NCBI RefSeq assembly: GCF_002278075.1
Contig: NZ_CP022989.1
Location: forward strand, 4,154,001-4,218,000
Length of the DNA: 64,000 bases
Origin: Paraburkholderia aromaticivorans
GTDB taxonomy: Bacteria > Pseudomonadota > Gammaproteobacteria > Burkholderiales > Burkholderiaceae
Direction: 5' to 3'
The position numbers were made by a program, and so were the translations under genes. The notes beneath the pieces are model-generated. The model was given only the letters and a program-made list of their open reading frames with translations. It made no database searches and had not been told where the DNA came from. Positions 27,583-35,116 of the stretch are shown piece after piece. The stretch's first letter is position 1. Every line of letters begins with the position of its first letter.

Positions 27583-27894
27583 ATGACGGCCAAAAAAATA
27601 GCCCACCAAGGCAAAGCCCAGGCAGGCCGGAACGACACCGCCAATTCTAGCAGCGACACCGAATATCTGGTGCGCTTTCTGGACGCTGTGAAAAATGCGA
27701 GCGAACGCCTGCGCGTCGACCTCAAGACCTACCGCGGCAATACGTACATCGACATCCGGGTGTGGTATGTGGATGCCGCCGGCCAGTATCACCCGTCGAG
27801 CAAGGGCGTCATGCTCAAGCCGACGCTGGCGCCTGAACTGCTGCGCGGCATCGCCTTGGCGGCTCAATCCTTCGATCCGAAGGGGGCAGCGTAA
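27583..27894 (+). CDS. PC4/p15-like single-stranded DNA-binding protein
   Basis: A 103-residue protein whose second half has the PC4 C-terminal fold pattern: RVDLKTYRGNTYIDIRVWY, then an acidic-polar turn with GQYHPSSKGVMLKP and a closing helix APELLRGIALAAQ. PC4-like proteins bind ssDNA as dimers. The N-terminal ~30 residues are polar and unstructured-looking. It starts directly after the alpA-like stop, so the two are coupled. A role in element replication or transcription is inferred. Confidence 0.72.
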   Translation: MTAKKIAHQGKAQAGRNDTANSSSDTEYLVRFLDAVKNASERLRVDLKTYRGNTYIDIRVWYVDAAGQYHPSSKGVMLKPTLAPELLRGIALAAQSFDPKGAA

Positions 27895-27980
27895 TGCACC
27901 GCGCATCCATCCACCGATCGCCAGCTCTCAGTGGGCCAGCGCACATTCCGCGTTACGCACGGATTGACGCACGTGGTCAC

Positions 27981-28010
27981 TTGACCGAAGGTACCCAAAG
28001 GGCCTACTAT
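27981..28010 (+). promoter_or_regulatory. Probable sigma-70 promoter before the XRE gene
   Basis: TTGACC (27981-27986) and TACTAT (28005-28010) at 18-bp spacing in the 213-bp gap after the PC4-like gene. It would drive the XRE regulator and possibly the long plus-strand gene run to 34.3 kb. Confidence 0.5.
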
Positions 28011-28107
28011 GAGTGTATGGGCTACGCGTTGTGCGCGGCCCGATTCTCCGAAAGGAAGCCCTTCATGAAGACCCTTCTTCGTGCGCTCAATTGCGCCTCA
28101 AAAAAAC

Positions 28108-28374
28108 ATGATCAATTACACTCCGCCGACTCCGGAGGAACTTCTCAAACTGAAGTCGGAGCTCGGCAAGAGCAGCACCGAAATGGCGGAGTTGTTTGGC
28201 GTCTCGACGGGACGCCAGTGGCGCAAGTACACATCATCGACCGAGCAGCGCGACATGGGGATGCATATGCTCTTCTTCGCGGTGGCTCAATTAGAACTCG
28301 ATCCAGAAGCAATGGAGCGAGTTTTTGCAAGGATGCGTGCAATCGGCGCGACCGTCGAGATCGACAAGCCGTAA
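28108..28374 (+). CDS. XRE-type phage regulator
   Basis: An 88-residue protein beginning MINYTPPTPEELLKLKSELG with an HTH-like SSTEMAELFGVSTGRQWRKY. The helix order and length match small Cro/XRE-like phage proteins. ATG at 28108 has no clear Shine-Dalgarno. An in-frame GTG at 28081 is a poorer alternative. An ATG at 28065 in another frame has a good SD (AAAGGAAG) and its frame runs over this gene to 28547, so translational coupling is possible. Confidence 0.7.
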   Translation: MINYTPPTPEELLKLKSELGKSSTEMAELFGVSTGRQWRKYTSSTEQRDMGMHMLFFAVAQLELDPEAMERVFARMRAIGATVEIDKP

Positions 28375-28547
28375 TCGATGCGGGCCACGCGCCCGCAACT
28401 CTCCCGCAAAACCTCACCTCATTCGTTAATCGCGCGTTGCACGACGCTTCGCTCGCATCGACGCCCAACGCTGCGATTGATCTGTTGGCCGACGCCTTGC
28501 TGGCACTGGCCGTCCTGGTGCACCCGGTAGAGGTGCCCCATGGTTGA
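28375..28547 (+). CDS. Possible small protein, start unresolved
   Basis: In the frame ending at 28547 the last ~40 codons read like a genuine protein (LTSFVNRALHDASLASTP, NAAIDLLADALLALAVLVHP) and the stop overlaps the next gene's ATG (ATGGTTGA). No in-frame ATG/GTG/TTG lies between 28375 and this segment. The frame is open back to an ATG at 28065, but its middle is antiphase to the XRE gene. It may be a C-terminal remnant or part of an overlapping gene. Confidence 0.3.
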
Positions 28548-28770
28548 TCGCAAAGACCTTGCCATCCGCGCGGCGAACCAGCTTTCCGAGAGCGCCCGCG
28601 GCCTGCGCTTCGCAAACGCACTTTTTCATACCATCCACTACGCAGTCGCTATGGGCCGTCCCGGCGCAATCGACGTCTCGTCACTGATGGAACTCGGCTG
28701 CGAAGTCACCGGCAACTATGGCGAACTCGCCGGCGAGGAAGCGGACTTCTTCTCGGGAGCGGCGGAATGA
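28540..28770 (+). CDS. Hypothetical protein, element-borne
   Basis: A 76-residue, mainly helical protein (MVDRKDLAIRAANQLSESARG; SLMELGCEVTGNYGELAGEEADFF). I do not recognise a family. Both ends overlap neighbours by 4-8 nt, which supports expression in the pre-primase operon. No membrane segment or metal motif is visible. Confidence 0.6.
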   Translation: MVDRKDLAIRAANQLSESARGLRFANALFHTIHYAVAMGRPGAIDVSSLMELGCEVTGNYGELAGEEADFFSGAAE

Positions 28771-29090
28771 CTGACTCTATCTTGAGTACGAAAGCATTGC
28801 ACCGCCTGATAGACAGTGCGGCCGGCGAATTTGCGGTTGCTGAAGAAACGCTCGTTGACCTCGGCGCCCTTTTCGAGGCAATTGTCGCCGCAACCAAGGG
28901 CCACGAGCTGGCTCATCGGTTGGCGGCGCTCGGCGCCCGGACTGCTGAAGAGTATCGCGACTCTTTCGAGGGAATGAAGGAGGGATACAACGAGCACTCC
29001 CGCAACATTGTGGAGGCGATGAAAGCGCACCGCAGTAAATGTCCGTACGTCTGCAGCGCTGAGTACTCCTCACAGGAATTCACAGCATGA
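28767..29090 (+). CDS. Hypothetical helical protein, element-borne
   Basis: A 107-residue protein starting MTDSILSTKALHRLIDSAAGEF, helical throughout, ending with two Cys in KCPYVCSAEYSSQEF. It is not recognised. It overlaps the previous gene and the primase by four bases each (ATGA), so the three genes are translated in a chain. A role in replication or its control is only inferred from position. Confidence 0.6.
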   Translation: MTDSILSTKALHRLIDSAAGEFAVAEETLVDLGALFEAIVAATKGHELAHRLAALGARTAEEYRDSFEGMKEGYNEHSRNIVEAMKAHRSKCPYVCSAEYSSQEFTA

Positions 29091-31303
29091 GCGCATATGT
29101 TGAAGAGGACCGCATCCGCGCTGCGCTGAGCCACGTTCCGGCCGATAGCCGGGACACCTGGGTGCAGATGGGCATGGCGGTCAAAGCCGAACTCGGCGAC
29201 GCGGGTTTCGATCTGTGGGATGACTGGTCGAAAATGAGCAAGGCCTACAGCGAGAGCGACGCGCGCGCGGTATGGCGTTCGTTCAAGGCGGGCGGCATCA
29301 CGATTGCCACCCTGTTCAAGGAAGCGATCGCCCACGGCTACGCCGAAAGCGAGCCGCTCAAGCCGCTCGACCCTGCCGAGGGCGCCCGCCGGCGGGCCGC
29401 GCGTGAGCAGCAAGCGAAAGAAGCCGCGGCGCAGCATGAGCGCACCCAGGCCGAAGCCGCCGCTACGGCGCACAAGCTATGGGAGGAAAGCGGCAAGGTT
29501 CGCCCCGACCACGCATATGTCTGCGCGAAGAAGATCAAACCGTACGGCGCGAAACAGTTGCGCCAGCAGCTCGTGATCAAGATCCAGGATGTCGACGGCG
29601 TGCACCATTCCGGCCAGTACATCCAGCCAGACGGCGCCAAGATATTCCAGACTGGCGGCCGTATCAGCGGATGCTTTGCGGCAGTGACAGCCGGCGCCAA
29701 GCCGAACGCCAGTACGCCCCTGCTGATCGCCGAGGGATTCGCGACCGCCTGTTCGCTGCACGAGGCGACCGGCTACCCAGTAGCCGCGGCGATGAACGCC
29801 GGCAACCTGTTGAATGTGGCGAAGGCGTGGCGGGCCAAGTATCCGCGCATGCGCATCGTGATCTGCGCCGACGACGACACCGAGACAGCGGGAAATCCGG
29901 GCATGACGAAGGCCACGGAGGCGGCGCGCGCGGTAGGCGCATTACTCGCCGTGCCCGACTTCGGCCCGGATCGCCCCGAGCGCTCCAGCGACTTCAACGA
30001 CCTGCACGCCCTCGACGGTCTCGACGCTCTGCGTCGCTGCATCGAAGCCGCGACTGCGCCCGGCGGCGTTGCCAAGCCCGCGGCGACTCGCCCGACCGCC
30101 CTGCTCACGCGCGCGAGCGACATCGTTCCGGAGGCAATCCGCTGGCTGTGGCCGGACTGGCTACCCGAAGGCAAGTTGACGCTGCTGGCGGGCTCACCTG
30201 GTACCGGCAAGACCACGCTGGCACTCGCCTTGTCTGCAACCGTATCGAGCGGCGGCAAGTGGCCTGACGGGACTGCGTGCGCGCGCACCGGTGACGTGCT
30301 TATCTGGAGCGGCGAAGACAACCCCGCGGACACGATCGTCCCCCGGTTGATGGCGGCCGGCGCCGACATGGATCGGATCCACATCGTCACCGGTAGCACT
30401 GACGCAAACGGCGAGATTCAGGCTTTCGACCCATCCAACGATATTCCCCTGCTGGCAGAGCGTCTCTCGGAAATGGGCGGCGCTGCAATGTTGATTGTCG
30501 ATCCGATCGTATCGGCGGTATCCGGCGACGCTCACCGGGTCAACGACGTGCGCCGCAACCTGCAAGCCCTGGTCGACATGGCGGCGGGCCACCGGTGCGC
30601 CGTGCTGGGTATCAGCCACTTTGCGAAGGGCACTAAGGGTAGCTCGCCGGCCGAGCGGGTTATCGGCTCTCAGGCGTTCGTGGCGCTCGCCCGCATGGTG
30701 CTGGTGGCAGGCAAAGACGAGGCTGCCGAGCGGCGCATCCTCGCGCGAGCCAAGTCCAACATTGCACCAGACGACGGCGGCGTGAGCTATACGCTCGAAA
30801 TGGCAGATGCGGGCGGCATTCAGGCAAGCCGGGTTGTGTGGGGCGACATGATCGAAGGTACGGCTCGCGACATTCTCGGCGACGTCGAGCAGCTGGACGA
30901 CGAAGAGCGAACCGGCCAGGACGAGGCTCGCGAGTTTCTCGCAAGCATTCTTTCGGACGGTCCGAAGCGCACACGCGAACTAAAAGCCGACGCAGACGGC
31001 GCTGGTTACAACTGGAAAATGATGCAGCGCGCGGCGTCGAAACTCGGCGTCGAGAAACGAAAAATCGGAATGAAAGAAGGATGGGAGTGGGCACTCCCGA
31101 AGGGGACAAGCTACGAAGAAGACACGAAGGGGACCGCTCTCTATACCGTGTCCCCTTCGGTAATCCATGTCCCCTTCGGCTCTGGCAAGGGTTTGCGGGC
31201 GGTCGAATTTCCGGCTTCTGCCGAAGGGGACATCGGAGAGAGAGTGACTCCTTCGGAGAATTTTCCTCAATCCGAGGCCGGCGAGCCGGAGGGCGACCTG
31301 TGA
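29087..31303 (+). CDS. Primase-helicase: PriCT-2, Toprim and RecA-like ATPase domains
   Basis: A 738-residue replication protein. Residues 1-80 resemble PriCT-2 (RAALSHVPADSRDTWVQMGMA; ARAVWRSFKAGGITIATLF). Residues ~205-310 are Toprim-like (LIAEGFATACSLHEATG; RIVICADDD; PGMTKATEAA). From ~350 a RepA/AAA_25 ATPase has Walker A GSPGTGKTT near 368 and Walker B-like MLIVDPIVSAV. It would prime and unwind element DNA, as the alpha/RepA-type proteins of phages and satellites do. The last ~80 codons are low in complexity and contain the iteron-like repeats at 31097-31234. Confidence 0.87.
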   Translation: MSAYVEEDRIRAALSHVPADSRDTWVQMGMAVKAELGDAGFDLWDDWSKMSKAYSESDARAVWRSFKAGGITIATLFKEAIAHGYAESEPLKPLDPAEGARRRAAREQQAKEAAAQHERTQAEAAATAHKLWEESGKVRPDHAYVCAKKIKPYGAKQLRQQLVIKIQDVDGVHHSGQYIQPDGAKIFQTGGRISGCFAAVTAGAKPNASTPLLIAEGFATACSLHEATGYPVAAAMNAGNLLNVAKAWRAKYPRMRIVICADDDTETAGNPGMTKATEAARAVGALLAVPDFGPDRPERSSDFNDLHALDGLDALRRCIEAATAPGGVAKPAATRPTALLTRASDIVPEAIRWLWPDWLPEGKLTLLAGSPGTGKTTLALALSATVSSGGKWPDGTACARTGDVLIWSGEDNPADTIVPRLMAAGADMDRIHIVTGSTDANGEIQAFDPSNDIPLLAERLSEMGGAAMLIVDPIVSAVSGDAHRVNDVRRNLQALVDMAAGHRCAVLGISHFAKGTKGSSPAERVIGSQAFVALARMVLVAGKDEAAERRILARAKSNIAPDDGGVSYTLEMADAGGIQASRVVWGDMIEGTARDILGDVEQLDDEERTGQDEAREFLASILSDGPKRTRELKADADGAGYNWKMMQRAASKLGVEKRKIGMKEGWEWALPKGTSYEEDTKGTALYTVSPSVIHVPFGSGKGLRAVEFPASAEGDIGERVTPSENFPQSEAGEPEGDL
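31097..31234. repeat. Iteron-like cluster, candidate replication origin
   Basis: CCGAAGGGGACA or close variants occur five times in 138 bp, in both orientations. The cores are GAAGGGGACA at 31099-31108, GAAGGGGAC at 31126-31134, TGTCCCCTTC at 31149-31158 and 31168-31177, and GAAGGGGACA at 31223-31232. They lie inside the 3' end of the primase-helicase gene, where the encoded protein is unconserved-looking. Cis-located origins near such genes are known in phage satellites. Confidence 0.6.
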
Positions 31304-31740
31304 ACATGTCCACTCTGATTGAGGAAGCCAAGGCCGCTGGCGTGCGCGTTTATCTGCGTGACGGGAAGGTGAAGCTGCGCGGATCGGATGAAGCGATGGA
31401 GGCAATTCGCGCGAAGCTCGCCCCGCACAAGGAGGAAATTCTCGCCTACCTGCAAAGCGCCGAGCAGCATGCAGCTGAATTTTGGCCGTGGGCGCCGTAT
31501 CTGACCGTCTCGGATGTCGAGCGATTCCGCACCGAGCTCGTGGCGATGATCGAGAAGCTGGCCGAAATGGAACAGTGGCCCGACGAACACCGCGACGACG
31601 TGCTGGCGCGGGCGATCCGCGGCCCGCTCGCCGACTTACTACCGAATCTGCACCATTTCAACCAACGATTGACGGAAGCGACCGCCGAGGCGGCGGCGCG
31701 CGAAGCCGTCGATAAACGCACCTGGAGGTTTGACCGATGA
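31300..31740 (+). CDS. Protein with TubC-like N-terminal docking domain
   Basis: About 146 residues. The first ~55 (STLIEEAKAAGVRVYLRDGK, then VKLRGS and LAPHKEEILAYLQ) match the TubC_N docking fold, a small alpha-beta unit also seen in mobile-element proteins. The rest is helical (FRTELVAMIEKLAEMEQW). GTG at 31300 overlaps the primase stop (GTGA) and lies 6 nt after GGAGGG; ATG at 31306 is the alternative. Function in the element is unknown. Confidence 0.65.
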   Translation: MNMSTLIEEAKAAGVRVYLRDGKVKLRGSDEAMEAIRAKLAPHKEEILAYLQSAEQHAAEFWPWAPYLTVSDVERFRTELVAMIEKLAEMEQWPDEHRDDVLARAIRGPLADLLPNLHHFNQRLTEATAEAAAREAVDKRTWRFDR

Positions 31741-31937
31741 ACATCGAGCAGGAATTGAAGCTGTTGGACAACGTGGCGGACCGGTTTCGCCGGTATCGCG
31801 TACCGAACAATGATGCAGTGCTGGCCCAGGCGCTGATTGACGAGCTGCAGGACGGCGCGAACGGACTGACCGAGGGCGGCCGCGTGACGCTGATTTACGT
31901 GGCTGCATCCCTGCTGGCGCGCATCGACGCCACCTAA
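31737..31937 (+). CDS. Hypothetical 66-residue protein
   Basis: Starts MNIEQELKLLDNVADRFRRYR and ends LLARIDAT; two helices are predicted. It overlaps the preceding stop by 4 nt (ATGA), so it is coupled. Not recognised. Confidence 0.55.
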   Translation: MNIEQELKLLDNVADRFRRYRVPNNDAVLAQALIDELQDGANGLTEGGRVTLIYVAASLLARIDAT

Positions 31938-31950
31938 ACACGCAGTAGAA

Positions 31951-31968
31951 CTGGCGGTGTACCGCCAG
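31951..31968 (+). other. Small perfect hairpin after the primase gene group
   Basis: CTGGCGG-tgta-CCGCCAG, 13 nt after the stop at 31937, without a T tract. It may be a weak terminator or mRNA-stabilising stem. The rest of the 127-bp gap has a TAGTACTAAT patch that could be a -10. Confidence 0.35.
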
Positions 31969-32064
31969 GTGTAGCCCGTCCGGCGCAGCGAGTGAAACCA
32001 ATGCACCGGATACAGCCCTAAGTAGTACTAATCGCAACGTGGCATTGCCACATAGGAGATTCAC

Positions 32065-32286
32065 TTGAACACAGCAGATACACGCCAGGCCATTCACGAA
32101 ACCCTTGAGCGGATTCGGACGGTTCCCGACGCCTTGATGCGCGCTCGCGATCACGGCGACAAGGCCCAATCTCAGGACCATGTGATCAAGCAGCTTATCG
32201 CCGACATGAACGCCCGCATTGACGCAGTGCAAGCGGCCCTCTTGACCATGGTCGTTCCGGATACGCCTCCGGCGGCGGGGCAATGA
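32065..32286 (+). CDS. Hypothetical 73-residue protein, TTG start
   Basis: Begins TTG-AAC-ACA (MNTADTRQAIHETLERIR) 5 nt after TAGGAGA, the only suitable start. It is a helical acidic protein with DHVIKQLIADMNARIDAV. It overlaps the next gene by 4 nt. Not recognised. Confidence 0.55.
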   Translation: MNTADTRQAIHETLERIRTVPDALMRARDHGDKAQSQDHVIKQLIADMNARIDAVQAALLTMVVPDTPPAAGQ

Positions 32287-32483
32287 CGATGAAGGACGAC
32301 GCAACCAAGGCCGGGATCATCGGCCGACCGATGGGAATGCCGCGCAAGGCGCTGGAGAAAATTGGAAAGACCAGCCCGGCGGCGAAGGCAGTAAGCGCGC
32401 TGGTGAACGGCGGCACGACTCTCGAAGAGAAGCGCCGCATCGTCCGCCGGATGCAGATGGACCAACTGAACAACCGAAAGTGA
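32283..32483 (+). CDS. Hypothetical basic 66-residue protein
   Basis: MTMKDDATKAGIIGRPMGMP then a Lys/Arg-rich helical tail (EKRRIVRRMQMDQLNNRK). The strongly basic character suggests nucleic-acid contact, but there is no named motif. Its ATG overlaps the previous stop. Confidence 0.55.
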   Translation: MTMKDDATKAGIIGRPMGMPRKALEKIGKTSPAAKAVSALVNGGTTLEEKRRIVRRMQMDQLNNRK

Positions 32484-32493
32484 GGAAGTAAAC

Positions 32494-33057
32494 ATGCAGA
32501 CCATTTATGAACTCTCGCCCGAGTACAAGGCAGCGTTCGACACTGTCAACAAAATGCGTGCTCGCATCGACGAGCTGAATCAGCTGGAGGGCGTCCAGCG
32601 GATCGCCCTCGCCGAGGGTCCCGCCATAGTTCAGCATGCAGCGACGCCGCGCGATTTGGCGTTGAAAGTCCTGAACGGCGAGGCCGCCGACAATTCGCAG
32701 CGCGACGAATTCGAAAAGATGCGCGCGGACAACGCCAAGACAAAGGCCGACCTTGAAATCCTTCAGCGCGGGGTGATGCCCAACCACGAAGCAATGTCGA
32801 TCTTGCGCCAACGCGTGACCGCAGGGCGGATGAAACAGGATGACGTGCGCCGCGCGACAGAGAAGGTCGCCAAGGCGGCCCTTCAGATGGCGGCGGCTCA
32901 GAAGGAAATCGCCAACCTGTGCCTCGATCTGACGTCCGCCGGCTTCGAGGATTTCAGCGAATCCATGCTGTTCAGCATCGAGCCGAATGTGACCGTACCG
33001 GACGCGCTGGAGGTGTACGCAAAGCGCATCCGGGGCGTCGCAGGTATCGCCGAGTAA
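32494..33057 (+). CDS. Hypothetical coiled-coil protein
   Basis: A 187-residue largely helical protein. Residues ~10-35 (YKAAFDTVNKMRARIDELNQ) and ~130-165 (ATEKVAKAALQMAAAQKEI) look coiled-coil. AGTGAGGAAG precedes the ATG. It lies in the unrecognised block between the primase and the tail remnants. Not recognised; possibly a structural or scaffolding-like accessory protein. Confidence 0.55.
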   Translation: MQTIYELSPEYKAAFDTVNKMRARIDELNQLEGVQRIALAEGPAIVQHAATPRDLALKVLNGEAADNSQRDEFEKMRADNAKTKADLEILQRGVMPNHEAMSILRQRVTAGRMKQDDVRRATEKVAKAALQMAAAQKEIANLCLDLTSAGFEDFSESMLFSIEPNVTVPDALEVYAKRIRGVAGIAE

Positions 33058-33087
33058 CCCAACCTATCACCCGACAGGAGCATCAAT

Positions 33088-33345
33088 ATGGCAGCAACAA
33101 CACCGATCACCTGGAATGAGCCGACTACCGCCAAGGCGGCGCTCGCCGGCGTACTCGACGAGGCAGGCGGCATTACCGTTCTCGTTCGCATCGACATACA
33201 CAATCCGCACGCGAAGAACACATGGGCGCCGTACCGAACGGCCCGCTTTGCCCCCGGCGCGGACGGCGGTCCGGACTACTGGTACGACTCGACGTTTGGC
33301 ATCCAACTGCATAACGCCGTTACCGGCTGGGCGTTGCCGGAATAA
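33088..33345 (+). CDS. Hypothetical 85-residue beta-rich protein
   Basis: MAATTPITWNEPTTAKAALAG then a beta-type core with aromatic residues (WAPYRTARFAPG; PDYWYDSTFGIQLHN). ACAGGAG precedes the ATG. Not recognised; composition differs from the helical neighbours. Confidence 0.55.
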   Translation: MAATTPITWNEPTTAKAALAGVLDEAGGITVLVRIDIHNPHAKNTWAPYRTARFAPGADGGPDYWYDSTFGIQLHNAVTGWALPE

Positions 33346-33376
33346 ACGCCCAGTCCAACTTTTTGAGAGATACGAA

Positions 33377-34261
33377 ATGATGAAATTCTTCAATCGAGCC
33401 GACCTGAACAAGGACGACGAAAAGCGGATCCGCGAGATCCTTAAAAGCCCGGAGATCGAGTCAATCCTTGACCGTGCCGAACAGGCGGCGGTCGCGCATC
33501 GCGCCGAGCTTCGAAGGAAGCTTGACACGGTCGCAGAACGCCACGAAGCAGCAATTGCGGAGGCAGGCAAGGCGCACGCCGCAGCAATCCGGCACCGCGA
33601 AGAATCGGAGGAACAGCAGCGGCGCGCTTGGGAGCTTCAAATGCAGGCTGGCGGCGCCGAATATGCAGCGACCCATATCCGCGATGCCGAGAAAAATAAA
33701 TTGCTTGCGGAACTCATGGGGACGGCCGATGCGCGGCTCCGCGACTTCGGGGATCTGCTCGGCAACCAGTGGCAGGCGCTTCGCCACTTGGGTTCGATTA
33801 CTGAGTACAAGCACAAGTCGTGGACCGGCCAAACCACGGTCGAATACTCGACCAATACGGCGGAGGTGAATGCGCTTATGGCTCAGATCGAGGCAGCACA
33901 GGCAGCCATCAAAGAAATGGCGCTGCTGCCGTTGACTTCGGCAGAGGTGGCAGAGCGCCTGACCGCATTGACTCACGAGTTTCAGCCGAAGCTGGAGGCG
34001 TTCGCGCTCCCCTGCCCGCGGCTTAATGAGAAAGGCGAGGTCGAGCTGAGCAAGGAGCGAGTGGGTCTCGATGACACGCTGCGCGCGAACGGTTTGCCGA
34101 CAGATGCCGCGCCCAAGGCAGGGCCGGCGCCGCGTGTTGTGCGGGAGCCTGCGCGCCAGCACAAAGCGCCCACGCCTGCCCGCGCGGTGACTTCGGCCAC
34201 CGGGAAGGCAGCCGCAGCAGTGACAACGGCGAAGCGCGTGTTCAAGGGACTGCGCGTCTGA
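33377..34261 (+). CDS. Hypothetical long coiled-coil protein
   Basis: A 294-residue protein starting MMKFFNRADLNKDDEKRIRE. Residues ~30-110 form a charged coiled coil (RAELRRKLDTVAERHEAAI; HREESEEQQRRAWELQMQ). A middle domain carries DFGDLLGNQWQALRHLG. The Pro/Ala/Lys-rich tail is flexible. An upstream open frame from 33116 overlaps the previous gene and is rejected. Not recognised. Confidence 0.58.
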   Translation: MMKFFNRADLNKDDEKRIREILKSPEIESILDRAEQAAVAHRAELRRKLDTVAERHEAAIAEAGKAHAAAIRHREESEEQQRRAWELQMQAGGAEYAATHIRDAEKNKLLAELMGTADARLRDFGDLLGNQWQALRHLGSITEYKHKSWTGQTTVEYSTNTAEVNALMAQIEAAQAAIKEMALLPLTSAEVAERLTALTHEFQPKLEAFALPCPRLNEKGEVELSKERVGLDDTLRANGLPTDAAPKAGPAPRVVREPARQHKAPTPARAVTSATGKAAAAVTTAKRVFKGLRV

Positions 34262-34277
34262 TCTGACGATGCGGAAT

Positions 34278-34305
34278 CCGTGCCGTCGAACTCACGACGG
34301 CACGG
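34278..34305 (+). terminator. Perfect 11-bp stem-loop between gene blocks
   Basis: CCGTGCCGTCG-aactca-CGACGGCACGG, 16 nt after the coiled-coil gene. There is no T tract, so it may be rho-assisted or a structural element. It separates the unknown small-gene block from the tail remnants. Confidence 0.45.
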
Positions 34306-34333
34306 CTCAACATAACTGACAGGGTTTCATGAA

Positions 34334-34747
34334 ATGCTGACCAAAGAGCAAATTCTTGCGGCGCGGAACCGCAAGACCGAATACGTCGCAATCACCGGCC
34401 TAGGAGACATGCTTGGCTTGCGCTCAATGTCCGGTGCGGAGCGCGACAGCTATCTCGATCTGGTGCGCGGCGCGCCGGCGGGTGATAGCTATGCTGACGC
34501 GGCTCTCATCGCCCGCACGGCGGTCGACCTTTCCGGAAGCCTCATTTTTTCGGACACGGACATCGCGCCGCTGCTCGAGCTCGACGCAACCTTGCTGGCC
34601 GATCTCGCCGACGAAGCCGCGCGGGTCAACCGAATTGACAGGGATTCGAGCAGCAACGGCACACTCACACGGAACGGCGCCGCAACTCTCGTCCACGACA
34701 ACAACGGAACGCTCCGCACGCGTTCGGGGGTATGGAAATGCCAGTAG
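34334..34747 (+). CDS. Tail assembly chaperone-like protein, probable chimera
   Basis: 137 residues. Positions 1-100 follow the pattern of siphophage tail assembly chaperones: MLTKEQILAARNRKTEYVAI, MSGAERDSYLDL, a central LSGSLIFSDTDIAPLLELDA and ADLADEAARVNRI. The remaining ~37 residues (DSSSNGTLTRNGAATLVHDN, NGTLRTRSGVW) look unlike a chaperone and more like the beta-rich C-terminus of a tail fibre or tip protein. The overlap with the next gene also matches that context. I infer an in-frame fusion by deletion; homology was not tested. Confidence 0.6.
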   Translation: MLTKEQILAARNRKTEYVAITGLGDMLGLRSMSGAERDSYLDLVRGAPAGDSYADAALIARTAVDLSGSLIFSDTDIAPLLELDATLLADLADEAARVNRIDRDSSSNGTLTRNGAATLVHDNNGTLRTRSGVWKCQ

Positions 34748-35064
34748 GACTTCAGGCGTGGGACGAGAACGGCAATCTCATCTTCGATGGGACATACCGG
34801 GTGATGCGAATCGTCAACTCGGTGTATCTGGACGGGTCAGTTCCTAATGGGAGCCTGCCGCCCAATGACATCCTGAAGCAAGGCGGCTGGGTGTCTTTTC
34901 AGCCGGATAACACTTGCGGAGACGGCTATCTATCCGGGGGCGTCATTACCCCGCGATTCTCGATTGACCAGAACACCGGCATCCTAAGTTGGTCGTATGC
35001 CGCAAAAAACAGCGCGCAATACGACATCTATCAGAAAGGCACGCTCTTTTACGGAGCCAGCTAA
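34738..35064 (+). CDS. DUF6453-like phage tail-region protein
   Basis: A 108-residue beta-rich protein starting MPVGLQAWDENGNLIFDGTY. Short phage proteins with the MPxGLQxxDxxGxL opening sit directly after tail tip genes, and I recall them as DUF6453. ATG at 34738 lies about 9 nt after a GGGGG patch; ATG 34732 is an alternative. It overlaps the chimeric gene by 10 nt. Function unknown, probably part of, or produced with, the tail tip. Confidence 0.58.
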   Translation: MPVGLQAWDENGNLIFDGTYRVMRIVNSVYLDGSVPNGSLPPNDILKQGGWVSFQPDNTCGDGYLSGGVITPRFSIDQNTGILSWSYAAKNSAQYDIYQKGTLFYGAS

Positions 35065-35116
35065 AGCCGCGTAAACTTTGCCTGGCAACCAGATCAAACA
35101 ACAAATGGGGAATCAA

